Both the position numbers and the translations under genes were made by a program. 64,000 bases of DNA, taken from Drechslerella dactyloides (lineage: Eukaryota > Ascomycota > Orbiliomycetes > Orbiliales > Orbiliaceae). The notes under the pieces were generated by a model. That model saw only the letters and a list, made by a program, of their open reading frames with translations, had not been told where the DNA came from and did no database searches. The stretch is from positions 682,001 through 746,000 of the forward strand of contig JAGTWJ010000007.1 of the NCBI GenBank assembly GCA_020064725.1, written 5' to 3'. Each line of letters starts with the position of its first letter. Position 1 is the first letter of the stretch. Below are positions 24,019 to 35,835 of the stretch, one piece after another.

Positions 24019-27000
24019 GCAAAGCGTCATATGCAGATGCTGGATGGGCTCCCTGTCTGTCAGCGGGACTAACGTACACGCACGACCTCTGGCTGGCTGC
24101 CTCGAAATTGGAGTCTGTCCATGTAAGCTGGAAGGATCGCAAGGTGTCTGGGTGACTGGCTGGATATGCTAGCACTCGGTGCGTATGTATGTACCCGTAT
24201 ATGCGGTTACGTGGGTATGCAAGGTACAGTATAATATGGAAAAGTAAGTAGAGAAACCGTGCTAATGCGCGATCGAATGTTAGACAGAGGTGTTCGCAAT
24301 TGCGTTGAGCCCGTCAGGTCGAGACATCGATCATCCAGACAATAGTGTAACTGGTCATTCATGCAATGCATGGAGTCCAATGTGGAAAATCCCGAAAGAC
24401 AGATAATCAGCTAGTCGACAACGGCGTATTATATCAGCACGGAGTATAATGTATAGAGTACCGTATAAGGAGTATAGTGTCCCTACTGTATGCACGGAAG
24501 TATTTCGCTGGCGAAGCCCAAGGCGAGGAAAATACACGGCGTTACGCTATCGTACGGGTGAATAATCTGGTCGTTTTTGTCAAATCGGTAATATTAGCAA
24601 TGGTCAACGGCCGAATAGAGTACGGCGGCGGGAAAAAAATCTTGCATCGATATCGGAGTTTTACTGGCTGTTCGGGAGGAGCTGAGGCGATTCTTGTCGA
24701 TTTCAGCCAGATGCCGAAGAAAAAGTTTGGTCGACGGCAGGTTAAGCTGTGGCTAATGAGCTGTGGCGTGGACACAAGCAGCTAGTATAGAGGCTGAGAG
24801 GGGCAGTTATTGAGGCTGACGATGCAATGCCGCCCCTGTCCTTAACTTCATCGGGATGGGCGCGTCGACGGATTTGAACAGGTCAATCCGAACGGCCGGT
24901 TGGAGTCTCCGAAACGGTGGCCGGAGGGGGCCTTGATAGTTCCTGAAAAACGGGGGCATTGATCGATTGGGCGTTTTGGGTTTCTGTTATTGCTAATCGA
25001 AATATCGACAACGTTAAACAGCGTGTTACAACATGAGGACGTTTTTTTTATTTTGTTATTCCGGTCTGTATTTTTAGCGGTTTGTTATACGAGATGTGCA
25101 TTTGCTGGTGAGAGGTGAGCACAGGTATTTTCGGGACATGAGGTTGCTGCTCATGGACGAACTAGGGCTGAAACAGACCTCCGGGGCCCAGCAAAGGGCT
25201 TCTAGAAGGAAAGCTAAAACGAGCATTGGGCAGCAAGCCGGCCTATGGTGCAGTGGTAATTTATCGAGGGCAAAATGGTATGTGGATGCGGGGAATCGGA
25301 GGCTGCAGCATGTTAGCGGCCTGCGAGTCCGTTTCTGAGCTCTGTCTCTCTCGTTTTCTGAAATCCTCATGATATCGACGGGACTTTGCAGGCCTACGCA
25401 CGGAAAAATTTCATATGGCCGCCTTACTGCTTTCGAGCCCGAGACGTGCTGGTCCAGATTCGTCGCTCGCCCGCCTCCTGGGACGGGGCAGGGCATGCAT
25501 GTGTGATGTCGTGAATCGCCGTGAGCTGGCTAGCAAGCTGGAGGCGTGGATTTATAGAGAGGCCCGTCTGCAGTTGGTTCGTGTTCTGGTTCTACGATAT
25601 TCAGAGCGATTTGGTTTCTTGATCTTTCTTTTCATACGGCTTGGACGGTCGTTTTTCGTTTCTTTTATACCGGCTACGTCCTTCTTCTATCGTTCATTCA
25701 CTTCTCAACGCTCTTTTTTACGGTCTTGCTAGCATCAAGACCATTTATATTTTCCAGTCTAAGAAATACAACGTCGCCGGACTTTATCACAAAGTACCGC
25801 CTCAGCTCCACCACGCTGTGCTGTACCTGGCAGGACTCGCAGGACTCGCCCGCCTCGCTAAAGCCGTCTACCACCCAACCGGGCAGAATTGAACTGACTG
25901 AACGGCCAGGCTAACCAACCAACGGCCTGCCCACTGCACTCGCTGTCTTATTCTTGCTCTTAGCACCAGTACTTCTTTCTCGCTCCCTTCGCAGGTATAT
26001 CTCTCCTGGCTCCCTTCGCCCATCCTTTTTTTCCCGGATCTTGGTCTCCTTCTCTTTCTCCTTCCCTCCATTCCCAGTTCTATCCTATCGTCTTTGATGC
26101 CAGCGGACTCGGGTCGTAGAGCCTCCGAAGACTAATCTGCCGACTTGTCCCAGCCCCAGTACGCCATATTTTCTTGTTCGGTTTGCGAGCTTCCTCGTTT
26201 TTCTTAAATTCCACACAGCCTCATCATACATACACACATACGTCCATACTTGTACGCCAGCAGCTGTCATCGGAGAACGACAGGCCGCCCGCAGTAATAT
26301 ATAATATTTTCTTCTTCTTCCTTTTTTCTTGTCTTCTGGTGAGTACTCAGCAACATCTTTTGCCCTTTACCACATTTCACAAGAACATTATCCGCTACGC
26401 ATTCGAATTCCTCCTGTGCGACTCGGCCTTCCTTACTTCACTCCCCGCGAGAGCTAGCCCTCTCGTCATATTTCTTTTCCCTGCGTGAAAGAGCCCGGCA
26501 CGTCTCTATCTATATAAGCATTCGTTCTCACGGACATTTTTTTTTATCTTCGCGGAAGCAGAGAATCAAGTTACGGGATCACGGATACGACGTTTGGAAT
26601 CGGGTCATTTTTCATCAGTTGTCGATAGAGCAGACGATTTGATAGCTACTAGGTGAGCACATTTTGAAGTTCGCTATTTTATATCGCAGATGTTTAGCAG
26701 CCTGTTTGGATTCGACTCAACCTCTTTGAAGGTTGAGGTGCAGTTTCTGAGACGCCCGGCAGATGGGTTTCGACCAGGTGCCTCTGCTTGAGCTTTGTTT
26801 CGTTTTAGAATTTTTCCTCTCGTCACCCATTTTTTATTTTTCTCCCACTCTCCTCTCTTTTCCCTGCTGCCATGGCCCATCCCTCCTTTAGCTTTCCGAG
26901 GCAGGCAAAAAATAGCCTCCTGGCCCTTGTTGCCATTTTTGCCCTGCTGTCCACAGTGCTTAGCCTGGGCCGGACCCGAGAGGAGAGCAGGATGGAGGGG

Positions 27001-28120
27001 AGGGGTAAAGCCGGGCGGGCTGCTGTGGCTCGACGCGGCCAAGAGAGAACCCGGCCGAGGCAAAGGAGCAGCAGACGATGCCCGGCGCATAGCAGCTGGC
27101 AACAATCAAGATGTCCTTCGGCCTCATTCGTCGGCTGATGCGATGTGTCTGGTTGGTCCAACGTTCTAATAATAATCCTCGCCCGACCGCCTTCTTCTGT
27201 TCTGTTCTGTTCTGTTCTTCCATCGCAAGTTTCCTTGGTGTTTGCTGCCTTGTGCTGCTCCGGGCGCGTTGCCGTCTGGCGCATACTTCCCAAGTCGAGA
27301 CATACCGCACCACCCACGCAGAATAGCGTACAGCGCAGCCAGTCTATACTCCTCCATTCCGATATAGACGATGCTCCCGTACACTATTCTATCCAGCTGG
27401 GTGGCATGCTACCCGTCCGCACGGATGGTGGCATGGCAAGCGGGACATCGCGAACGGGACGAACAGGACGGAGAAGGCCTTCGTCTGCTGGGTTTCACCC
27501 CTCTCTCTTTCTTGCGCCGGTAGGCAGCAGCAGAAAACCCCCAGAGGAACATCTCCAAAAATACACACACACACGTTATTTTTCGGTGGTCATTGCTCGG
27601 GTTTTTCATTTCGCCAAAGGACGCCTGAGCTTTCTTGATTTTGGCTGGTCCATCCAGCGTCGAGAAATATCCACTTGGGCTCTGCTTGCCGTCTTTTCTT
27701 TTTTCTCCCGCGTCCTGGCTGGCCCGCCTGCTCGTCGTCCTCAAGAGGGCTCTTCCCTGCCCGCTAGTCCGCTTTTTCTGCCCTCCGCTGCATTTTGCTT
27801 TTCTTACTCTTCTGAAGCATCGCTTCAGAAAGCCCCTTAAGAAAAAGCAATTCAGCCACCGAGGAGAAGAGCAGAGCAGAGCAGCAGCACCAGCAGGAAG
27901 CAGCTCGTCGAGAAGAGAAAGCAAGAAAGCAGAAGCAGGCAGGCCGTCGCCTGGGCAGAGATACACCCCAGTCTAGTCCATCCCCTCGTATGCGGTCGAG
28001 AGTGGAAGTGAAGACAGAGTCGCATGGCAACCGCGGGCGAAAGGTGCTCGGCGGGCCCCTTCTTGCCCCAGCATCACACACCGTGTCTTGCAGGTGGTTT
28101 GGAGGTGGTGGTAGACATGC

Positions 28121-28144
28121 AGACAGACAGACAGACAGACAGAC
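28121..28144. repeat. AGAC microsatellite
   Basis: Six perfect AGAC units. Simple repeat, likely length-variable. Confidence 0.92.
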
Positions 28145-30113
28145 ATCCCATATCAGAAGAGAGAACATACATATACACACATATCCAGGTACACATATAC
28201 ACCTGCACACACCCTGCCTGAGAGAAAGACAGACGGTCTAGACAGACATCCAGAAATAACATACACACACGCAGAAAGAACGAACATTCGAATCTCTGCG
28301 CTGCCGGTGGTAATATTACACTGCATCGTTAGCTTGAATTGCTAATGTGGTGGTAATCTGTAATATTACAATTTTATCAAATTTGCCCGGCCCATCCGCC
28401 ATACCCACTTTTGTCTTTCCTTTCCTCGCTGGTCTCCCCTCCTTTTCCGTGCCGGACAGTCTGCTTTTTCCTCACGCAGGTTACTTTTGCTCCCAGCGGG
28501 CTCTCAATTTCCCCCCCAATACCCCTCCCTCCACTCCGCCGGGCTCGGATTGGCTATATCCTTCCCTCGAAACGCCAGTCGACCAATTGTTTCCTCCCGT
28601 TATCCTCTGTAAGCCCTGCTTGGTCCACGGTCCCAAAGCTGCTGTCTCTTTCGCGGGCGCTCTCTTCCGGACACACTCGTGCTTTGCTTGCTTGTCCTGG
28701 CTTGCCTTGCTGCTGGTCTGCTTGCCTGGCCTGCCTGCCTGCCTGCCTGCTTGCCCATCGCATTGATTGATATTACCATCCGCCAGGCTGTCTGCTTGGA
28801 ATTCAATTCTTTCTCCCACGCTGCTCTTGCACTACCACACACCCGCACGCTATATTCCCACCGGGCGGGTCCTGCTAGTGTTCTTATTATTATTATTGCG
28901 GGCGTTCAATTTGAATTGAATTGTGGAAAGTGGGACGAAGCCCCAGCGCAGGCCGCACTACATCCGCCAGAGCCAGAGCAATATCACAATCTGCAAGTCC
29001 AGATCCCCTAAAAATCATCATAACCCCCCGAACCTTCCCTTCTTCTTCTTCCTTTCCTCTTCTCTTCTTCTTTTTCTCTTCTCTCTTCAGCGTTGTGTGT
29101 TTTGCCGTCGTCGTCTGTCGTCGCTCTCCCTCCTCCTCCTCTCCACCTTCGTTTTCTTCTCTCTTTTGATTGTTTCATTCTTTTCCGTCCTATCAAAGGC
29201 TTCGTCGCTTTCTTTGAGCGTCGCGCGTATCGTCACTATCGCTACTTCGGTACAGAGGCAAGGCCTTTGTCTACAAGCCCGATTGATATCGCCCTCGCGT
29301 TCCAAAGAAGCCACACATTCCTCAGAAGCCCTTTTGTTAATAGAAGGGAGCTGGCCTTCCATCCCCTCTTGTGCGCATCGGTCAGGCCCGATAGCAAAGC
29401 GCCTGTTGAACATCTACTTGCGATACTTCGAGATCGAACTATTGCACCCGGTCCATAATTCACCATCCAGCTGACACATTTCTTCTTCTTGAAGAAAGGT
29501 TGCGACAAAGACAGAAGATCGAGAAATCCACGTTTCTATTTCTGGACTCGGACCCGGACTCAACTCATCCCGCCACAAAGAGAGGACCACTTTTTACTAT
29601 TTTACATAATCTCACACTCTTTATCCCAGCCTACCGCTGACCGCCTCTCGTTCGAAAACCAAGAGCATACTCTTCTTTAAACACCTGTCTCTTGCGATTC
29701 CTCTGTGTTTGAGAATCGCCAGGCTGCGTTTGTGCATTCCCGAGAACTCGCATTCTTTGATTCCTGCTTGCGGTCAAAGAGCATACCATCTGGTTTAACT
29801 ACCCCACGAGAGCATCTTGCATTCGTTGTGCGACCGACAACTGCTCTTCCGTTCGGGAATATCGAAAGGACACTTTCGCAGGAGACAATCAATATCACCC
29901 TTCGCTGTCTGGACTACAGTGCGACACCTTACCAACACTCGATAAATCAAAAACTCCCTTGAGGGAGCTGAGCAAGACCTCCTTGATTTCGGGTTTACCG
30001 ACGACCTTAGACGACGACGTATTTCCTTTTCTGCATCTATACATTTTCCAACTTCAATTCGACCAGCACTTTGAAAGTCGGCCGCTTGGGTCGTGCTAGA
30101 TTTGAACAGAAAG

Positions 30114-32271
30114 ATGTATTCTCACAACGCTCTCTCGGCTCCTCAGAAGCCTGAGACTTTTATGCTTTCCTCGGAAGCTCAACAAGCACTGCCGCACGAT
30201 GCTCAGATTCAGCTGCAGCAGGTCGACAACTGTAGGTTTTCCGTCGACGACACCCACCTGAACCAAGGGCAATGGCTAATCGCAGCTCGCAGTAAAATAC
30301 TTTCTCATCTCGGCGCCCGTTGATTGGGGTCAAGATATGTACATCCGCAGGTTTCTGCTGCCGACCGGTGAATACGTTTCTTGCGTCCTATGGTGAGTTC
30401 GATCTTGTGAAACCAAACCGCCCGCTGGCATGCGTTCGTTTCAGCAACCGTGACTAACTCCATCGCGAACCGCAGGAACAACCTCTTCCACATCTCGGGC
30501 ACAGACATCGTCCGGTGCCTGTCCTTCAGATTCCAGGCCTTCGGTCGCCCCGTCAAGAACTCCAAGAAGTTCGAGGAGGGTATCTTCTCGGACCTGCGAA
30601 ACCTGAAGGCCGGCACGGATGCGTCGCTAGAAGAGCCCAAGAGCCCCTTCCTGGACTTCCTCTACAAGAACAACTGCATCCGGACGCAGAAGAAGCAGAA
30701 GGTCTTCTACTGGTACAGCGTGCCGCACGACCGTCTGTTCCTCGATGCTCTCGAGAGAGATCTCAAGAGGGAGAAGATGGGCCAAGAAGCCACCACCGTC
30801 GCGGTCGCGGAACCTGCGCTTTCCTTCGAATACGACTCCTCGCAGTCTCTCTTTGAGCAGCTCACCAAGGCTCAGCAAGCCAACTCTTCCTCCTTCAACC
30901 CCCATGCCATCCCCTTCTCGGCCACCATCTCTCCCGTCGTCCGCGCCATGGACACCATGCCCCCGCCAATGATCCCGCACCCGATGATGCCCGTCGTTCC
31001 GGAAGAATATGCCATCGGCATCCCGATGAAGAAGCCGGACGAACTCATCACATACGACGGCCAGGCCATCCCCATGCACAACCACCGCGGCATGATCCGA
31101 CAGGGCTCCGTCCCGCAGTATCTGGAGTACTCCCCCGCCCCGTCGTTCGCCTCGTCGGCCGTGGAAGACTACAGCGCCCGCGGCGTATCCTACGAGCCGG
31201 TGACGCCACCGCAACAGCTTGTGAATGTTTCGGAGCCCCAATATCTGTCCGCAGAGACTGCTGCTGGTATGTACGGACCTCTCGATCCTGCCGGTCAAAA
31301 CGCCATGTCTGGTATGGGTCAGTTGCCTCTTCCAACTGTTTCTGGTGTTGCCGCTGCGTTTTCTGCTACACCTCGCTATGCCAACAATGTTTTTTCGGTT
31401 ATCGAGGGTTCTCCGACCTACAAGCAACGTAGGAGGCGTTCCTCCGCCACCCCTGCTGCTTTGAGTGCTTTGTCAAATGAGGTCGCGCGGAGATCCAGCC
31501 CTGAAGCTGTTCGGCCCCATGCTGCGACCGAAACAATCACACTTGAGGCTGACGAATCATCATCGCAAGAAGACCACAGCCACGGTGTCCCGTTAGCCAT
31601 GCCGCCGCAACAGTCCACCCCGCAGCAGCGCGACTACCACGACCAGCTTTCCCGCCATGCTACCCCAATGTCCATGCTGGAGGGAAGCCCCGTGCCCGCC
31701 AATGCATTTTCGTATCTGCAGGAGCAGCACGGCATCATGATGCCCCGTGGAATGAGCGTCGGACTCGACGCAACTGGATTCAACCGCCCAAATATCATGC
31801 GCCGCGCCCGCAGCGCGACGTACGAGCCATCGCCGTACCCGCAGAAGTCGCATTCGTGCCCGATCCCCTCGTGTGGGCGCACTTTCAAGCGATTGGAACA
31901 TCTTAAGAGGCACGTCCGCACCCATACCCAGGAAAGACCGTATATCTGCCCGCACTGCAGCAAGGCCTTCTCTCGCTCTGATAACCTCACCCAGTAAGCA
32001 GCCTCGCATCGCATTCTACGGTCTTTCACACCCCAGTACGTACAATTTTTGCTAACGTTTTTCTGTCATCTAATTTAGACACCGTCGGACGCACGAACGA
32101 TCTGAGAACGGCGGCCCGCTCGAGCCATACGATGGCCTGAGCGGCGAGGGCGAAGACAACGACGACGACGTCATCGGCACCCTTGATGAGGGCACCGAGC
32201 CGCTCGACCAGTACCTCCACAACCAGCAGTCTCTCGGCATGGTTTCGGCGCAACTGATACCCCAGATGTAA
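30114..32271 (+). CDS. STE12: Ste12-family transcription factor with C2H2 fingers
   Basis: Four exons (30114-30231, 30293-30392, 30476-31993, 32079-32271) give 642 residues. Ste12 is the nuclear factor at the end of the mating/invasive-growth MAP kinase cascade. The N-terminal STE DNA-binding domain (about residues 35-150) is complete across three exons: KYFLISAPVDWGQDMYIRR, CVLWNNLFHISGTDIVRCL and FRFQAFGRPVKNSKKFEEG. A long Pro/Met/Ser-rich middle follows. Two C2H2 zinc fingers (C534, C539, H552, H556 and C564, C567, H580, H584) mark the filamentous-fungus form, absent from yeast Ste12. The last intron splits finger two just before its histidines, a place where alternative splicing could remove DNA-binding function. 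The start is the first ATG in frame, after a very long gene-poor upstream region. Confidence 0.96.
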
Positions 32272-33862
32272 ACGAGATTTTTCCAAAGAACGAATCGCAC
32301 AGGCACAGGCACAAGCACACACAGACGCATCGTTATAAAAAAGCATACCCTCACAGTTTGTATTATTCTTCATTGTTCATTTTACTCACGAATGTCTACG
32401 GATAACCCATTGTCATGAGTTGCTTTTTTACATCTTTGTTTGCTCTTGGGAGGGTTGCAGTACGTTGCTGGGGGGAACATTTCCGATCACACTCATATCT
32501 ATTATCATCTATCCTGTCCATCTACTCATATCTCCGGGACTGTTCTCGCGATATGTCACACCCTTTATTCGGTATTCACATATTCGGATACCCCACCCAC
32601 CCATCCAACTATCGCTATCTTTGTTTTTGTTTTTCATTTTGTTTGCATGGTCACGTCTACTTAGCATCTCTTGTATTATCTTACTCTTTTTTCTTTCTTC
32701 TCTGACTCTTTCTTTCTTCGTGGAACCCTTTTTATCTCTTTTTCTGGAGGCGCAGAGGGATTGGATTTGAGGTGCTTGCATTACATACTGTGTGGCATTT
32801 TGCTTTCTTTCCCGGCCTGACCTCTAGCTATTACTACTACCTGATACCACTTTCCTTGTCTCTACTCTACCTCTTTCCACTTTTCCCTTCTGACTGGCTT
32901 GTACCTCATCCGAGCCGGTTCAGTTGTACTTCGTGATGACAAGCGCAGCCGGCGGATATGATGAGCCTTTTCCGTGCGTGTGGAGCGACTTGTATTTTTA
33001 CTACTGTATCTTTCTTGTTATCTATATACCACACACTCTTATTTTCCCTTGTTGTTTGGCTGTTTTTTTCCTTAATGCTTTGCTACCTTTGGTATGGGAT
33101 CTTTCTTTTTGTCGCTTTGTGGGTTTTTTTAGTATCTGCTTTTTTCTATTTTTCTTATGTGATATAGGTTTTCCTTGGTCTTTCTTTACTCTATATAGGT
33201 CCAATATAAACGGATGAAATTACTCGCTCGTACCAATGAATGTAGAACGTGAGAATAGGCGATCGAGACAGCCGCTCTCATTACGTATCGAGATTTAGTC
33301 GTATAATGTGAAGTTGGCGCTGGACACTGGTCCTGATGTCAGTTGTTGTAGTGTAGCGAACTGCCAGCCAAGTGCGTTGCGCGCTGCACGCGCAGCCTGC
33401 ATCCCATTCGTTGTGTGCATACATCATCGCTCACTCGCCTGCGTCAACCCTCATTCTACGCAACCCTCCATTCCATACAACCTCAACCACCGCAAGTAAC
33501 ACCGGAACGCCACGCCCGCAGGAATTGAACACTTCGTCACTCGTACGTCTACCCGCCCCATCGTCGTCCCACAGCCGCCGGTAGCAGACGCACTGCTTGC
33601 ACGGACGGTATCCCTCGCGGCCGAGTGACGGGAACGGCGTAGTTTCGTTTATCCTCCGGGGCCGGACGATTAGAAGGCTGGGAACCAGCGGCGACCCCTG
33701 ACCTCCTGCCGCAACTCTACGCAACGACGAGGACAGTCTCTTTTTTTTTCGATCTGCTATCCCTGCGTTTGGGGTACGGTGACGGATTTCTCGTTACATT
33801 TTTATTATATCTTCGATTTTTGAAAGACGACGCTTGGTCCGGTGGGCTGCTTATTCGGAGAC
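32272..33862. other. Intergenic, STE12 3' region
   Basis: About 1.6 kb, strongly T-rich and C/T-rich from 32.4 to 33.2 kb, consistent with STE12 3' UTR and downstream sequence. The hydrophobic open frames there are products of T-richness. The last few hundred bases should be the promoter of the subunit f gene. Confidence 0.6.
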
Positions 33863-34415
33863 ATGAAGCCGGTAATCTCCGCTGGGAATGCCTGGAGTTG
33901 GTGTGTTATATCCCTGTTCCTCAGTTGACGGTGGGTGGATGGCGGAGGGGTGGAGGGTTGGTTGTAGGGGGCTTGCTGACGGTGTCGGTGGTTGTAGTAC
34001 GGTTATCTCCTTCTTTGCCGTGATAATACTGTCGGTTATCGGGGCCCTGTTCAAGGCCGAGCACGAGGTTGTCGCTGGCAAGTATAGCGATCCGCCGAAG
34101 CCGCAAGTGTACGTTGTCCTCTATCTTCTTTCTACTATCTATTGTGAGGTCGTATACTAATCGTCTGCCTCGACCATAGTGCTGCTGTAACGATCTTTGG
34201 TGCAGTTGCTGTCTACGGTGTACGTTGCACACCTTCTTCGACTTTGCCTCCTTTCCGCTGCACGAATATTTCCGGACGGAAAGACGGACAGGCAAACTCT
34301 ACATTGGCTTATACTTCAGGACGATATGGCTAATGTATGTGCGGTGCAGGCATTTTTCCTCTTCTGTGGCTGTCAAGCGTGGTTACATACCCGCCAGCCG
34401 CGGATAGCGCTCTAG
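33863..34415 (+). CDS. V-ATPase V0 subunit f (RNase kappa-like)
   Basis: Four tiny exons (33863-33900, 33998-34108, 34180-34219, 34350-34415) join to 84 residues. The product lines up along its length with what I recall of yeast YPR170W-B (85 residues), the f subunit of the vacuolar ATPase V0 sector, related to animal RNASEK. Visible marks: the MKPVISAGNAW start, a first membrane segment ending VIILSVIGALF, a luminal loop with a DPPKP turn, and a second segment AVYGAFFLFCGCQAWLH. The first donor (GTGTGT) is weak but is the only one restoring the AWSCTVIS reading. A further 70 codons stay open in frame after the TAG stop; see findings. Identification rests on motif and length memory, not a search. 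Confidence 0.85.
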
Positions 34416-35835
34416 GATACCGGTATCGATGCGGATGACGGGAATTCAGGCTACGGATACGGATACACGTACGGATATGGGGATAGATATGATAGATACG
34501 GCGGCGATGGTGACGCCGGGAGCAGTAGCAGCGGAGGTGGTGGCAGCTGGAGGATGGCCGGCGGGGCGTACGAGCTGTTGACGTTGAGTAGGGAACGCAG
34601 CAGGAGGAGGAGGATGAAGCAGGATTAGAAGAGGTGGATCGTCCGTTATCGATACAAGTCTTTGTTTCGCTTTTGAGGTGTTCACGCTGGATGGTACAAA
34701 TCGATATGGAGGCCGCGGGGAAGGGATGTATGATAGGGTAAGAGGAGGAAGAGCATGGTTGCGTAGATTGCGAGGTTGCTTTTTATTGTCGATGTTCTTT
34801 TGACTGGGTGTATGTCAGTGGTGGGATCTGGTACCTTGGCTAGCTAGTACTTTTGAATATATAGAGCCTGCGGGTCTCTCTTGAAGCCTTCTGCTCTTTC
34901 CGCCCTTGATATCATCATGATCATCCTTAGTCTAGTACAAAAATGCTCCGGGTCTTCCCCCGCCGTTCGTGCTATGAAACAGCAGGCTTGTATGCACGTA
35001 TTCTCAACCTACTATGAGGGTAGTCCAGAGCGCTTTGAGATTCCCATGAGCGTCGTCCGTCTGATCAGCACGCATCGAGCGTGATAACGAGCTTTATAAA
35101 CGGACGGCGGAAGCCCCATATATAAAGGCTGGCTCCGGAGCTTGCCCCCGCTTTCTCCTTCATTATGCTTTCATCCTCTTCCATCCCGCTCTTGTCATGG
35201 GGTGGAAGGGATCCCCAATATAACCTTCCTCCCAGCTTAACATTTCTGCATCTCAAAGATGCTCTTGTCAGCCCTCTCCCCCTTCCTGATCACCTCCCCT
35301 TCTCCCATCCTCCCTCTCTCTTTGTTTCTTCCTCGAATCACCTGCATATATGTTAAGATATATATGGAGGCGACGAGGTGGGGGTGGAAGGGGGAGAGGG
35401 GCAGGAGGAATTGAGACTCCTCCCCGACAAATACGTCCACCATGCCATACCACAAGTCGTGGTGTCTGTCACAGAGAAACCTTTAAACACAGGTAAGCTG
35501 AAGCTCGTATTCAGATTATCTATGTCATGATAGCTAATCGCTCACGGGGAGAGCAACAGCGCGATGGATGCAAGAAGACCTGTCGCAATAAACGCCAGCA
35601 TATATATAAACCATTGCAAAGTATCAACATCAGGTTGGCAGTAAGACAAATGGAAGCAACCGGGGATTGCACGATACGAAGGAAGGGCTTCGATCAGGGG
35701 TGTTAGACGTGTGCGAGGACAGAGAAAGAAGAAGATGCATGTGAGTAAACGGACAAAGAAGACATAAGATCAGACCAGGCGGTGCTAATCAGAAGCTTGC
35801 CAGACGGCAGTTCAGAAAGGACCGGAACAGAGTGA
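34416..35835. other. Intergenic between subunit f and PDX1 genes
   Basis: About 1.4 kb between the + strand subunit f gene and the minus-strand PDX1 gene. The first 213 bases continue open in the subunit f frame and include GGATAC repeats (about 34435-34470). The rest is pyrimidine-rich on one strand around 35.15-35.35 kb with no gene recognised. Confidence 0.55.

Larger units (their letters stand above)
16445..30113. other. 13.7-kb gene-poor region upstream of STE12
   Basis: I could not support any protein gene here on either strand. Frames are short, without start context, introns or conserved motifs. Visible content: ATGCATGT repeats (17269-17293), GAACGAAC units near 17835, a CGGTCGGC repeat (23493-23515), an AGAC microsatellite (28121-28144) and CCTG/CTTG-rich sequence around 28690-28755. 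From about 25 kb onward long pyrimidine tracts dominate, typical of fungal promoters and 5' leaders, so a long STE12 leader or a non-coding transcript is possible. Several TGAAACA heptamers occur, including the inverted pair listed separately. Confidence 0.55.

Noticed and set aside
24790..24830. CTGAGA next to a G-run, resembling a TPP riboswitch start
   Set aside because: No matching thiamine-pyrophosphate sensor arm follows and no thiamine gene is nearby.
25250..25330. GCAGTGGTAATT, looking like a tRNA A-box
   Set aside because: No T-loop GGTTCRANNCC at the proper distance and no cloverleaf could be drawn.
30627..31427. 266-codon minus-strand frame opposite STE12
   Set aside because: It is a shadow of the STE12 coding sequence and has no motif of its own.
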